From Eucommia ulmoides (Eukaryota > Streptophyta > Magnoliopsida > Garryales > Eucommiaceae), in contig CM028328.1 in assembly GCA_016647705.1 (NCBI GenBank), positions 48,974,647-49,038,646 of the forward strand: a stretch of DNA of 64,000 bases, written 5' to 3'. Within the stretch, counting starts at the first letter, position 1, and each line of letters opens with the position of its first letter. The notes below the pieces were generated by a model that did not search any database, was not told the DNA's origin, and saw nothing but the letters and a program-made list of their open reading frames with translations. A program made the translations under genes and the position numbers. Of the stretch, positions 48,036 to 59,352 are shown piece after piece.

Positions 48036-50843
48036 CATGCATATGATATTTAAAAGGTACCTTGAGATATCAGCCAAAGAAGACCAAAGTAGCAACCCTG
48101 AAACCCAACAGCAGCTTCAGGTCAGGCTTCATTGGCACTTTCGTCCTTCAACTATAAATTATTTCAATTTGATCACTCAGCTATCGCATTCCTGTACAGT
48201 TGGTTCAGTTTTTAATATAATAGAGAGCATTTGGCTATTCATATTGCAAAAGTTTAGGTAATTTAGGGGGTCAAAGTACAAATTCATTTGTAGTTTAGTG
48301 TTTCACATAGGAATGGCAATTCTACTTGAACCGCCGTGTAACCGAATGAAACATAACTGAACGGTTCGCTTTTGAAACCGATTAAATGATTTTGGAAGCT
48401 GAAGAGATTTTGGCTTTGATTTTGGGATTGTAACCGTGATATCGAATCACGTAACTGAACCGTGTAACCGATATTTTAGATATATTTTTATTATATATAT
48501 ATATATATATTCCTCTTTTTTTTTATTTATTTACAGTTTAATCTTTATATAAAAAACAACGGGTCGTAATTTTTTTTTTATATATCTATAAAATTTAAAA
48601 ACCTTAAGTAGTTTCGCGGTTTTGGTTTTGTATAAAATTAAATGATTCAATTTTAAAATCGTTTATAAAAAATCAGCGGTGTTGGATTTGGGTTTGGTAT
48701 ATGTCTAACAGTTTTGGTTTCTAGTGAAACCGAACGGTTGCAATAGCTAGTTTCACATGTTCATTTCCATAGTATATTAACCGATGTTAAAAACTAGGGG
48801 TCAAAGTGCAAAATTTTAATGCATCCTCTCTCTCTTCCCCCTCCCTCTCTCTTTCTAGGGTTTTTTTTTTTTTTTTTGGTTTTCGTTTTGCTGAATTTGT
48901 TGCACTAATTATTATTCCCTTCTGTAGCATTTGAAGCATGAATCTGCAAAATTGGTCAAGAAGATTGAGCACCTTGAAAATTCTCAAAGGTTATTTTCTT
49001 AATTATACACACACGCATATATATATATATATGTTTACTTTCACTTTTCGTTTTAAAACTTATATATTATTGAACAATTCTTTGGAACAAAACTAGTTAC
49101 TGCTCATCACACTGATTTTCAATTAGCACCACAGGGAAAAACAAGATTTATGACAGTTAAAAGTATCACGTTTTTTGTTTTCCAACTGACCGTGGTACAT
49201 AGAAACACGATAGAAAGTATGATACTTATGATCATCACATTTACCAACTGTGATTGATGATATACAGAAAACTATAACAGTAACAAAAATGTAGGGTCGT
49301 TCACTTGTAATCTCACTTGTATGTAAAAAAATGAGATGATTAATGTGTTTAACATCTCCGTTTTTTCATGTGATTAAAGTGGTTAGTTGGATCAGTATAT
49401 TAGTAATTAAATCATAGTATTAAACCTGGGTCCACTGTTTCAAGGTTTCTTAATCTCTAACACTGAATTTGGGATGTTTTAGGAAGCTCTTAGGGCAAAA
49501 TTTGGCAACATGTTCCATAGATGAACTTCAGGAGATAGACGGCCAGTTGGAGCGAAGCTTGAAAAACATCAGGGTTAAAAAGGTAACAACAAAATTTTTT
49601 ATCTGAAATTTCACTTTGCACCCTAAAGTTTATATTCGGTTTTACTTTGAACTTTGAATTCTCAATTCCTTCTATACTGAAATCTTCAGTATTAGCGTGA
49701 ATTAGGCATCTTAGAATCAATTTATAGCCGTTGGATTTTATTTTTCTTCGTTATAAAGTTTTGGGTGCAATTTGGAAACGAGTGTAAACTTCTAGCAATC
49801 ATATGTAATTTATTAAATTTATTTAAATTTCAGGCTCAGGTATTCACAGAGGAAATTGATAGATTAAAAGAAAAGGTATGTTGTATCTTAGTTTATTCTT
49901 ATTCTTATTCTTATTCTTATTATTATTATTATTATTCTGAATTATTTTCGGCCTATCAAAAAAATAAAAAGAAATATTATTTTCAGTATTAATCCTATGG
50001 CCTTCTCATTTCTTCTTCATTTCAGGAGAGACTTTTGCTTGAAGAAAATGCAAGATTATGTGACGAGGTGAAATTTCTTATGTTTTCAAGTATTTTATAT
50101 CCTAATTAACTCAATATCCTTCAAAATTAAGGGTGCTTTTAAAGTAAATCAGAGGAATTATTTGATAGAGCGACCCACAATGTTTGTCTAACAAAATCAT
50201 GCCAAGTCGGATAAGTTACGAGATGTGGTAGGATGGCAATGGTGGCTTTTGGTCGGGTTTCGGTATAAACCAAAATCGTTAGAAAATATCAAATAGTAAA
50301 CTATCGTTTTTTTTAAGTCGATCTCAAATCAAACCGTTCAGTTTTGATAAAATCAAAATTGAACCCACAAAACCTCAAACCCATTAAGTATCTATCTATA
50401 CTTCCATGTTTAGTAATTTTTCTATTGTAATTAATATTTACTATAAAAGTTCCTAAGATCTTAAAACACAATTTCCAAACACACTCAAAACCAAATTTGA
50501 GTTCAATTGTCATCCTCTGATCACAACACCAGCATGATAACTTGATATTGACATTGGACTCAATATTTTCTTATAAAAAAAAGTCTTTTATGTTTTAATT
50601 TCCCAGTTAAGTCATTGAAGTTACAAATTTAAACTAATAAGTCTCTAGAACTCTACAATCATGTTTCAACCTTAACTATCTATATATTTCTTTACTTAAT
50701 TTTTCTATAATGGATTATAATTTCAGTGTGGGGTGAAGCAATTAAAGCCACCAACAAAAGAGAAAGAAATTGCAAAATGCAACCGCAATGCAGAGGTGGA
50801 GACTGAATTGTTTATTGGCTTACCTGAAATGCGTTGCTCTTAG
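48036..50843 (+). CDS. SOC1/TM3-like MIKC MADS-box transcription factor, exons 2-7 (MADS exon not in window)
   Basis: Exons: 48036-48120, 48928-48989, 49483-49582, 49834-49875, 50026-50067, 50727-50843 (stop TAG). All five introns are GT-AG. Lengths 62, 100, 42 and 42 bp for the middle exons are those of MIKC genes. The encoded parts are: I region (MIFKRYLEISAKEDQ), K domain (LKHESAKLVKKIEHLENSQ; KLLGQNLATCSIDELQEIDG; LERSLKNIRVKKAQVF; IDRLKEKERLLLEENARL), and the C-terminal SOC1 motif EVETELFIGLP ending in MRCS. About 148 residues are present; with a 61-residue MADS domain the protein would be near 209, normal for the family. SOC1-type proteins are nuclear regulators of flowering time that dimerise through the I and K regions. 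Phase at 48036 requires an upstream exon ending in AG. No frameshift is seen, so the gene may be functional if exon 1 lies upstream. Confidence 0.92.
48310..48780. repeat. Repeat-like AT-rich segment in intron 2, with (TA)n
   Basis: This part of intron 2 has several AACCG/CGGTT words in both orientations (ACCGAATGAAACATAACTG, CTGAACGGTTCG, AACCGAACGGTT) and a (TA)n tract at 48492-48510. It resembles a decayed short non-autonomous transposon. I see no clear terminal repeats. Confidence 0.35.
49893..49936. repeat. Microsatellite (TCTTAT)n/(TTA)n in intron 5
   Basis: Tandem TTATTC units followed by TTA units begin 18 bp after exon 5. Unit count is likely to vary between individuals. The tract is close to the donor site but does not touch it. 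Confidence 0.9.
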
Positions 50844-52511
50844 AATAAAATATATTATCGGGATCTATTTTTTTTTCAACATCAAATAATTGTACTTATA
50901 TTTAGTAATAAGAGCGTAAAAAAAAAAATCAACTAATCTGGCAACAAACCAACTTTGCCCTTTCTTTCTAGATTGTTTTGGTGAGTTTTGTGTGTATTAA
51001 TTTGATGCCAAAGTGCAAATCTATATGTTTTTATGTGAAAAGGGAAAAAAAATTGCAGTTAGGGTCTTTAAATGCTGGTGTAGTTTCACTTTGCTCAATG
51101 GATGATACTAAAGTTCTATCTCCTACGTCATATTTAGACAAAAAATTGTTATATCAAATATATATATATATATGAGTTTAAACTCAGGACAACCTCTTGT
51201 CATTTTCATTATACTCGAGATATTTATTCAGTTTGATCTCTCCGTCACATTTTATTCACAAAAGTAAACTTGTAACATTATTTTTTTGTTGTTATTTCAT
51301 ATTTTTTATTTTTTTAAAAATAAAAATAAAAATCTAGAATAAAATGTAAAAAATAAAAAGAAGAAAAAACTGAAAATATGATTTGAATTTTTTTTTAAAA
51401 AGTGGAAATTAAAATAAAATAAAATAAAATCTTCTTTTTTAAATTTAAAGATTTGTTTTTTTTTAAATCTTTCTTCCTATAAACACCATATGCCAAAAAT
51501 AAAGAAATAAAACTCTTAACAAATAAACAATCGATTTTAGATTTAACGATTCAAATCAAATAGCATTTTAAACTGTTATAATTTTATACCATATAATACC
51601 TGTAATAATTGATATAATGAATTAGAAGGCATAAAAAGTTTTAGAGGGTCAAGAAAATTTATACCTCCACTTCTATTATGGTTAAATTAAATTATTTTTT
51701 GAACCCTTTAAATTTTACATAATTAATTGGTCATTTTTTGTACACATATAATTTATACAATTAATATAGGGTCTTTAGGTATGGAGAATGCCTAGTCTAT
51801 ATATGAATCGGGACCGATAAACATTTAATTATAAATGTAACCATTTTCTTATTAACGTGTGAGATAATTGTAGCCCAGATAGATAAATTAGCTGACGTCT
51901 TGGTTTCAAACCTCACCCTTCCTTTTTTTTTTTTTTTTTTTCCTCCTAACCATTTTCATTCTTCAGCCACACAGTCAGACACGATCACTCCATTTCCATC
52001 TTCTCTGCACATTGCATACGTTCCTCTCCAACCATCCTTACCACTGGTTGATCAATCCAGCCTCTCATGATCTTCGTTCACTACTTCATTCGTCTCCCTC
52101 CGCCAATGAACTCGGATTAGTTTTAACGCCTCTCACCTTCACCCTAAGCTCGAATTAGTGGATATGCCATGAAGAAAATCATTTCTTTATAGGGGCAAAA
52201 TATAAATTGTTCTAATTTTAATGAATTAATTAACTCTACAATCCAGCTTTTGATATTAATCTAATGGGTCACATACAAATAGGAAATAGAAGTTTGGATA
52301 GGAAATGGTTAGTAATGTTGAACTGTTTAAAAATTTGGGGGTTAAAATGCCAATATAAAAAAAAACTGAGTCCATGATTTTTTAGGGATTAGTCTAGTAG
52401 AAAATCCTATGTGAGCTTATGTCCAGTAATAATCTCGAGTAATTAAATAATATAAAAGGACAATGTTTGTATTTCACATACCAAACTGGAATTTTACATA
52501 TCACTATGTAT
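50844..52511 (+). other. 3' untranslated and downstream region of the MADS gene
   Basis: An AATAAA stands right after the stop (50845-50850), with a further candidate near 51350. The region is AT-rich with homopolymers, a (TA)n at about 51155-51172, and a long T-run (51925-51942) before a C/T-rich 51943-52170 stretch. The frame at 50978-51175 has no recognisable domain. I see no second gene. Confidence 0.5.
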
Positions 52512-54102
52512 GTATTTGGTGGCCGCAATTTATGCGCTGTCACTTTCACCGCAAGCGTACGGATTAAGTTTTAATATAGTGTACATTTCGGTCGGGTATC
52601 GTATCCATAGGGATTGGTTGAGATTACTATCGAGTACAGTGATTGTCATAACCTGACTTTATTTAAGCGCTAAAAATGGTATTTATAATTAAATACTAAT
52701 ACTAAAATACTAATTTAACTATACTAATGCTATATTGAGATAGTTTTGAGAGAATAGGTTGTTTAGGGATTAGTTTCGTTTACGAATACGTGTTCGATCT
52801 CGTTTTAATTTATGTTAACGGCGTTCGACTTATCCAACAATCTCAGCTCTAAAACTGTCTCGCCACTTCTCTTGAGTGTAAGACGAGGGAATACGCGACT
52901 TCGTGTTAACAAAGTAGTCCCCCTCAATGTCTTAACGACCCTAGGTCGTGTGAGTCTGGCCCCAACGTCATTGATTGCGTACAATCCAACTCCCTTCCAG
53001 GTTATTGGATCGTCACGTTGTGTTTACCTTATTGACAATCTTAGTTCTTAAACTCTGTCGTCACCTTTCCTGAGTGTAAGACGAGAGAATACGTGACTTC
53101 GCGTTAACGCCGAAGTCCCTCTCAACGTCTTAACGACTCTAGGTCACGTGAGTCTTATCCCAACATCATCGATTGTCCACAATCCAATTCTCGACCGGGT
53201 TGTTAGATTGTGGCGTTTATTTATTCTAGTTCGAATCCGAAATTTGTCAAACCCCGTATTCTCATAACATGATAAACAAACAATACGGCGCACACAATCA
53301 AAATAACGAAGAACATCTGCAAACAAAACACAAACTCAATTAAACAACGTATTCATAAATTATATTAATAATCCCTAAACAACCTATATTTAGCCAAGCG
53401 CCATAACCATGTATACAATGTAAAATGGCGTAAACATGCTCAACAACTACCAAAATGAAGAAAACAAAGAGTAGAAACGAGCGACTTAGTCGATATTCGA
53501 AGAATTGACACTAGAACTGTCGAACGATCGCTTCCCTCTTCATCTTCATCCTCGGGTTGAGAGCCCTCCCTCAAAAATCTCTCAAACTCACCCTAAAATA
53601 TAGCTTAAGGGATTGAGGAGGTGATTCCACCGGAATAGAAGAGGAGAGGAAGGGTTTAAATAGGCAAAATATCTAAATAAATATCTTAAGACTGTGCAGA
53701 GCTGACCGTTGCGGCGGTGGAGTTTGTCGGTTAAGGTTCGCCTAGGCAGTAGAGAAGGCGGTAAACTTGGTGACATCCTGCATTGTCACCGCCGCGGCGG
53801 TGGATCTCAACTTCGCGGCGGTGGATGTTCAACAAGAATGGGTGCACTTTGTATCTTCACCGCTGCGGCAGAGGTCTGGAAGCCGTGGCGGTGGGATTTT
53901 TTCACAATATTGCCTCCTTGCTTGTTTTTTCACCGTTCTCGATACGATTTGATTGTTTATGCTTCAATTTCATACATTTTCACCTCCATACACCTGTTTT
54001 AATACAAAAAGAATTAAAACATATTAAAATCGTAATAAACGTACTTGAAAACTAACAATATTCGGTTTGAAAATAGATAGGTAATTTACACCTATTAGTA
54101 TT
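52512..54102 (-). repeat. Solo LTR of family Y, with target duplication GTATT
   Basis: The LTR proper is 52517-54097 (1581 bp), starting TGGTGGCCGCAATTT and ending ACACCTATTA, where the terminal CA is mutated to TA. Exact GTATT flanks are at 52512-52516 and 54098-54102. It is the closest relative of the copy at 5620-7352. It has two roughly 200-bp units and a palindrome cluster with GCCGCGGC cores (53705-53900). It inserted downstream of the MADS gene. Confidence 0.92.
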
Positions 54103-54235
54103 ATATAGCTGTCAAAATTCCTTGGATATTTAATTCAAATGTCTTAACTTTTTAATGAGATTAAAAATGAGTGCAATTGTAGACATTTGGTAATTGAATT
54201 CCTAAAATCTTGCGGGTCGTAGGATTATTAATTGG

Positions 54236-54857
54236 TGTTGGCCCAATGAGCTACCCAAGAGGAGGGTGAATTGAGTAGTAATAAAATTTAAACAAATTGT
54301 AACACTTCAAAATTTGAATAATTAATTTTATCCTAAATTAATTATTATCTTTATTGCAACGGATATGTGTTATGTATACTAGGTGCATACCCAAATAGCA
54401 AATATAAATTAAAGTAAAATTGCAGCACACTAAGATTTATACTGGTTCACCAAGCTACTATTGGCTAATCCAGTCCCCCGAACCCCACGGAGAGTTGTAC
54501 CCACTAATCACTATGATCCCTTTAATCAAGTAAGAACCAAACCCTTACAAAATTATTATTTTCACAAGTTCAGAATCAATATTTACAATTCATTTTTACA
54601 GGTTCAGGAATAACCTTATCTTTTTCATAGTTTAAAGATTAACCTAATTCTTTTGTACTTAGGTTAATAATTAAACGTCACAAAAATACACCAAGTATCC
54701 TTTTACTCGGTAAGAATTGAACCATTATATATCACTCACAATTAATTCTATTCAGGAAGAATTAACACCTAATCTTTTTGTACTCTAGGCAAAGATCAAA
54801 ATCTCAATCTCTTTACCGGAAGAGATTCAAACCAGCTAGCCCTAATTAGACACTCTT
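54236..54857 (-). repeat. Older family X LTR (minus), left part
   Basis: It starts TGTTGGCCCAATGAGCTACC, matching the solo LTR at 25811, and aligns with it until 54857. There a full-length family X element begins. The LTR resumes at 62938. Confidence 0.82.
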
Positions 54858-55299
54858 TGTTGATCCTAAGATTTTGATGGACAATTAAACATTGATGTTT
54901 TTTGTGGGACTAATGGTTTGTTTAAGTGTTTCAGTTTATTAGTTTCAATTGATGAAGATTTGATAATAAAGATGATAAAGGATTAAGAAGTTGAAGAATT
55001 TGAAAAACCTTGGGAAAACAACTCAGATTTAAATTTCAACTCTTAATATCCCAAGTAGGATCACACATAACACAAAAATATTTTTAAATAATTTTTATAT
55101 ATATGTGTGTTTTTAATAGGATCCTAATTAGCTAAATTATTTTCTCCTATGTGTAATTAAAAAAGAAATATTTATAATGTATTAAAATTGAATTTAAGTA
55201 TTTAGTGGAGTTTATTAAGAAAATAAATTAGTTAAAGGGGCAAAATTGTCAATAAGAATGATTTAAAAACGAGTTTAGAGAAGAGATTCAGTATCCTTA

Positions 55300-55540
55300 A
55301 GTCGACTGGTAAGTCGACCAGACAAAACAAGCAAACTCTCTGAATCTCTAAGTCGACAGGTAAGTCGACCGGTGAAGAGAAATAGAACTCTCTGAATCTC
55401 TAAGTCGACAGGCAAGTAGACCGGTGAAGAGAAATGAAACTCTTTAAATCTCTAAGTCGATAGATAGCTCGACCGATGGGCACAAAATCTTTGGCTTGGC
55501 TACATCTTGAATCGAGCGGTCAACTGGTTAGTCGACTAGT
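55300..55540 (+). repeat. GTCGAC paired-palindrome array in the family X LTR
   Basis: Four to five units of about 55-57 bp each have TCTCTAAGTCGAC, a spacer of 4-5 bases, then AGTCGACC and GTGAAGAG-type text. Copies of the array are at 61570-61750 (plus) and, in complement, 27190-27450 and 63830-64000. Confidence 0.85.
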
Positions 55541-56096
55541 GTGTCAGTTTCAGGATATTGTGGAATTCTGAATTCATATCTTAAAGTAGCTGTTTTTTGT
55601 TAGGATTTGTGAGAGATTTTAGGAATTTTATGATATTTAAGATATGCTACATCTATTATTTAATTCATATTGATTTGGTTCATTAAGTTTGAATGTTTCT
55701 CAATTTGGTACATATAATTATTTTTATTCTATTTAATTGAAATTAAGAAATATTTGTGGTACTTAATTGAGAGATTTAAAAGCTATAATTAAGTGAATTG
55801 AACTAAAATGAAGTCATAATGATATAAGGGTTCTAAGATAGTAATTAGGTGTCATGACATATGGGAATTAGTCGTTAAAGAGTTGTTTCTTATCCCATAT
55901 ATATAGACCTGCGTTTTTTTTTCCATATCATTTAAAGAGAGATTAAGAGATCATATTGAGCTTTTCTAAGAGATATCATACTAAGTTTTTGTGAGAGCTA
56001 TTCTAAGATATAATCTTGATAATCATTGGTTGTTAATCATTACTATTACTAGATCTGAAGTAACTACGCTCTAATTATGTTTTTCAGTGGATTCCA

Positions 56097-56506
56097 GGTG
56101 AGATCTTTTCAATTTTTATTTTTTTTAAAAAAACGATCTCTTTATTAATGAATTGAAAAAATTACAACCTTAGGCGGGAAATACCCTTCTAATCCTCACG
56201 AACATAAGAAATTACATTGTGAGGTAATGGACTACCTATAAGAAATAACAAAGTACTAGACGAAACAATGTTAACAAGACTATCAGCAACAAAATTATAT
56301 TCTCGATGAACATGAGAAATCTGAATGTCAAATGATAAAATCCAGAAAAAGATGGGTAATCGACCAGATTGGACAATCTTTCTTGATAGAATGAACCAAA
56401 CCTAGCGAATCGCTTTCCACCAGCAGAGGAGGCTAGCCCAAACGCAAAGCTTCCTGAATCCCCAAGAACAACCCGTGGAACTCTACTGGGTGAGATCTTT
56501 CCAATT
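56097..56506 (-). mobile_element. 5'-truncated L1 LINE (RNase H end) with target duplication, inside the 5' LTR
   Basis: The insert is 56115-56488. Near-identical 18-bp flanks GGTGAGATCTTTTCAATT (56097-56114) and GGTGAGATCTTTCCAATT (56489-56506) surround it, and the 3' LTR has a single uninterrupted copy of this site. The minus strand encodes the end of a LINE RNase H domain (EALRLG, PPLLVESDSLGLVHSI, then HVHREYNFVADSLV after a frameshift) and finishes with AATAAAG and an A-rich tail. Two in-frame stops are present. It inserted after the retrotransposon did. Confidence 0.92.
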
Positions 56507-57384
56507 ACTTTTTATATTGTATTACTTGTTTAAATTTGAGAAATTGATCTTTAGAAATTGTTTTTGATTTTTTTTTTAAGAAAATATTTTATAAACAATT
56601 TCTTGAATCTGATTACGTGCTAAATTATGTGTTACTCATCTTTTGTTAAAAATTAGATTTTGACTATCTCATATTTTCTATCACTAACTTTGAGATATTA
56701 ATTGAGTTTTAATTTATCTGGGATGGTAAAAGCTCTGAGTGAGAAAAATCACTTGTCAATTTTTATTGGTAAGTTGAGTGACAGATTAAATACTGTTGGG
56801 TATAGTTAATCAAATGGTTGTTGGTATCAGTCTCTTCCTGTAAAGAGATTGAGGTAGTAATTCTTCCTGGATAGAATTGATTTATGTAAATTTTGTAACG
56901 GTTCAATCCTTACTGAGTAAAAGGATATTTGGAGTGTTGGTGAGGTTTTGATTCTTTTGCCTTTGTGTTAAAAAGAATTAGGTTATTCTTGAGCCTGTAA
57001 AAAGTAGAGGTTCTTCCTTAGCATGTGAAAATGATTTTGTAAAGGTTGATTCTGAGTCTGTAAAAGAATCATTGTGAGGGTTTGGTTCCTACATTTAAAG
57101 AGATCTTGAGTACTAGTGGGTGCGACTCTCCGTGGGACTCAGAGGATTGGATTAGTCAAGAGTAATTTGGTGAACCAGTATAAATTTCTGGTGTGCTGCA
57201 ATCTTTAATTTGTTTATTTTTGTTATTTGGTGTGCATCTAGTTGATTTCATAATTGCGCTGTGATATAAAGATAATAATTAATTTAGGATTAAAATTAAT
57301 TATTTGATTTATTAAAGTATTTTCTCTCTGATATTTTCAATTACCCAATTCACCCCCCTTATTGGGTATTCCACTGGACCAACA

Positions 57385-57402
57385 ATTGACATCAGAGTTG
57401 GT
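57385..57402 (+). other. Primer binding site of the family X element
   Basis: ATTGACATCAGAGTTGG resembles the initiator-methionine tRNA PBS of plant copia elements (TGGTATCAGAGC) with two or three changes, immediately after the LTR end. Confidence 0.6.
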
Positions 57403-57443
57403 TTTAACTAGATATACTTCACAATATAGCTAAACACGATCAC

Positions 57444-58801
57444 ATGGAGTGTCTTGATTCTGAAGTTTTGTGTACTACTATTAATTCTTCTTTTTCTAAT
57501 AGTCAATGTTCTGATCATGAGACTGATATAATTTGCAATGATGAGAATGCAGATAAGGCTATTGAGATGCTTATTGCTCTTACGTATGATTTTGGAAAAG
57601 AGAATTTTAAACTAGAGCAAAAAATTGCAACTCTTGAAAATAAGAAATTTAGTACTGTCAAATCTCTCAATAAAAAGAATTTGGACAAACTATTGAGTTT
57701 AAAAATACTTTATCTAAAATCAACAAGTTGTGTTATAAAATTGAGTCTCTTGAGGATGAGACTGAGATTTTGAAAAATAATTTTTATGATCTTCAACAGA
57801 ATGAATTTAAAAGAAAAAATCTTGAAACTTTGAATAAAGCCTTGAGTATTGAATTGGACAATATAAGGTGTGAGGTTGATAGAGCTCCTGTGAAAATCCA
57901 TTCTGTTGAAAATGAGTGCCAAATTCTTAAGAATGGTCTTGAATTTATGCATAAAAAGAATTTTGATCTACAAGTAAACGTTAGCACAAATGAACGGTTA
58001 CTTTAGAAGACTTAGAAGGAGCTTAAAGAAGCAATGGATAAATTCAAGGAAGTTGAGAGTATTAAATCTATTGAAAAACCAATAGTTACGAATGTTGCTT
58101 CTCAAAATCGCAGACAATATTATGCTCCCATAAGAAACACTGACTATTCAAAGAAGCGTGCTAACAGTATTAAGTATTTTTATTTTAGTAAATTTGGTCA
58201 TGATCAAAACTCTTATTATTTATTATATGGTTATCCTGTCAGATCCAGAAATAACTAGATGCCAAAAATAGAAAATTATGGTGCAGGTACAAATTAGAGA
58301 TTTAGACAAAAGTACAATGAATACTACGTGCCGACAAAAAAATTTGAACAGACAAAAAGGTACAATATATATGCCTTGCCAAAGAGGGAACCGAGGTTCA
58401 ATATACCTAATAAGAAGAATCAGCACGTGCCAAATACAAGAGTACATAAACAACAAGCTCAATATGTGAGAGTTAACAAAGCTTATCCACATCCAATGGC
58501 AAGATACCAGTACAAGAAAAAATTCATTTACAAAGTTGTGTTAAAGCAGCATGAAACACCAAATAAAGGCAAAAAAGTTCTTACTGAATCAATTCAAAGA
58601 ATTGATGTTCCTAAGAAAGAAGAAATTAAGGTGAAAAATCAAGCATTGGTGAAGTCAAAGGATACCAAATCAGAAATTAGTAATCCATCAAAGGTACACA
58701 CACTACTTTCTCCCAAAGATGATCCAGGTATGTCAAATTTTTTTAAGTTTAAGTTTATTAATTTTGTTAGAGAGACTGAGCTTGTTCATTTTGAAATTTA
58801 A
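57444..58801 (+). pseudogene. Gag-like protein of family X, frameshifted
   Basis: Starts MECLDSEVLCTTINSSFS. Four overlapping open pieces (57444-57773, 57728-58006, 58034-58258, 58328-58801) together make a Lys/Glu/Leu/Asn-rich protein of about 430 residues with long heptad-like coiled-coil stretches (KLEQKIATLENKKF, KIESLEDETEILKNNF). At about 58174-58215 YFYFSKFGHDQNSY looks like a CCHC knuckle in which all three cysteines have been replaced (Cys codons to Tyr or Phe) while GH remains. A basic tail follows. No protease or integrase comes after it. The function would be RNA binding and particle assembly; it is now broken. Confidence 0.7.
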
Positions 58802-58944
58802 ATGTTTATAATACATGTGTGTGTGTGTGTTTAAATGTGTGAGTAATTAATTTTTTAAAATATATGTAGATCAAAATAAGAGGTAAAAATTGAGCTGAGT
58901 TGATCAAAGTAGGTTTAAATGCACAAAATCAAACAGCTCAGAAT

Positions 58945-59110
58945 GAGCAGTCGACTCATGAGTTGACTGATGGCTTCAAGTTGGAATATCGAGAGTCACA
59001 CTGCATTCATCTGTTGACTGCCTCTACGATGGCTGTTGACCAATCATATCGGGATATAAATACCCTGACTTGTTTATTTCATATCATCCGAAACTAAAAA
59101 CCCTTTTTCT
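58945..59110 (+). promoter_or_regulatory. Putative internal promoter resembling the family X LTR promoter
   Basis: A degenerate GTCGAC pair (CAGTCGACTCATGAGTTGACTG at 58948) and further TTGACTG/TTGACC words are followed by TATAAATA at 59055-59062, then CTGACTTG, TTTATTTCATATCATC. The LTR shows the same order: GTCGAC pairs, TATATATA, GACCTGCG, T-run, CATATCATT. A leader with CTCTAAAACCCTTCATCTCC follows and leads to the ATG at 59353. Confidence 0.5.
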
Positions 59111-59352
59111 CTAAAACCCTTCATCTCCCAAGTTCGTTCAAGCATAAATCTCTCGAAATCAGTTCATTTCTACTCGGATTAGAAGAATTTTTGGTTGAAT
59201 CAAAAGGTTTAAGGCTCGGATCTGAGTGTTGGAGGCTGATTACTCGCGAAAATCAAGGTTGGTCTTCTCTAAATTCTAGGGTTTCGGTTGGTTCTTGGTT
59301 TAGACTTAATTTCTTGAGACATTTTGGTTGAGTTATTTTAGATTTGTGAAAA

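Larger units (their letters stand above)
54858..57384 (+). repeat. 5' LTR of the family X element
   Basis: It starts TGTTGATCCTAAGATTTTG and ends ACTGGACCAACA, 2527 bp including a 374-bp LINE insertion plus 18-bp duplication. It has a GTCGAC pair array at 55300-55540 and a TATA box at about 55898-55904 followed by a CATATCAT block. Compared with the 3' LTR it keeps a roughly 250-bp segment (56890-57160) that the 3' LTR has lost. Confidence 0.9.

Noticed and set aside
48037..48261. ATG at 48037 as the start of a small gene
   Set aside because: It lies inside exon 2 of the MADS gene, one base after the acceptor site, and the open frame runs into intron 2. The codon is probably an internal methionine, though it could serve a truncated transcript.
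49765..49992. 75-codon frame overlapping exon 5
   Set aside because: It reads through the donor site into a (TTATTC)n microsatellite, giving an SYSYSY tail; it is an intron artefact.
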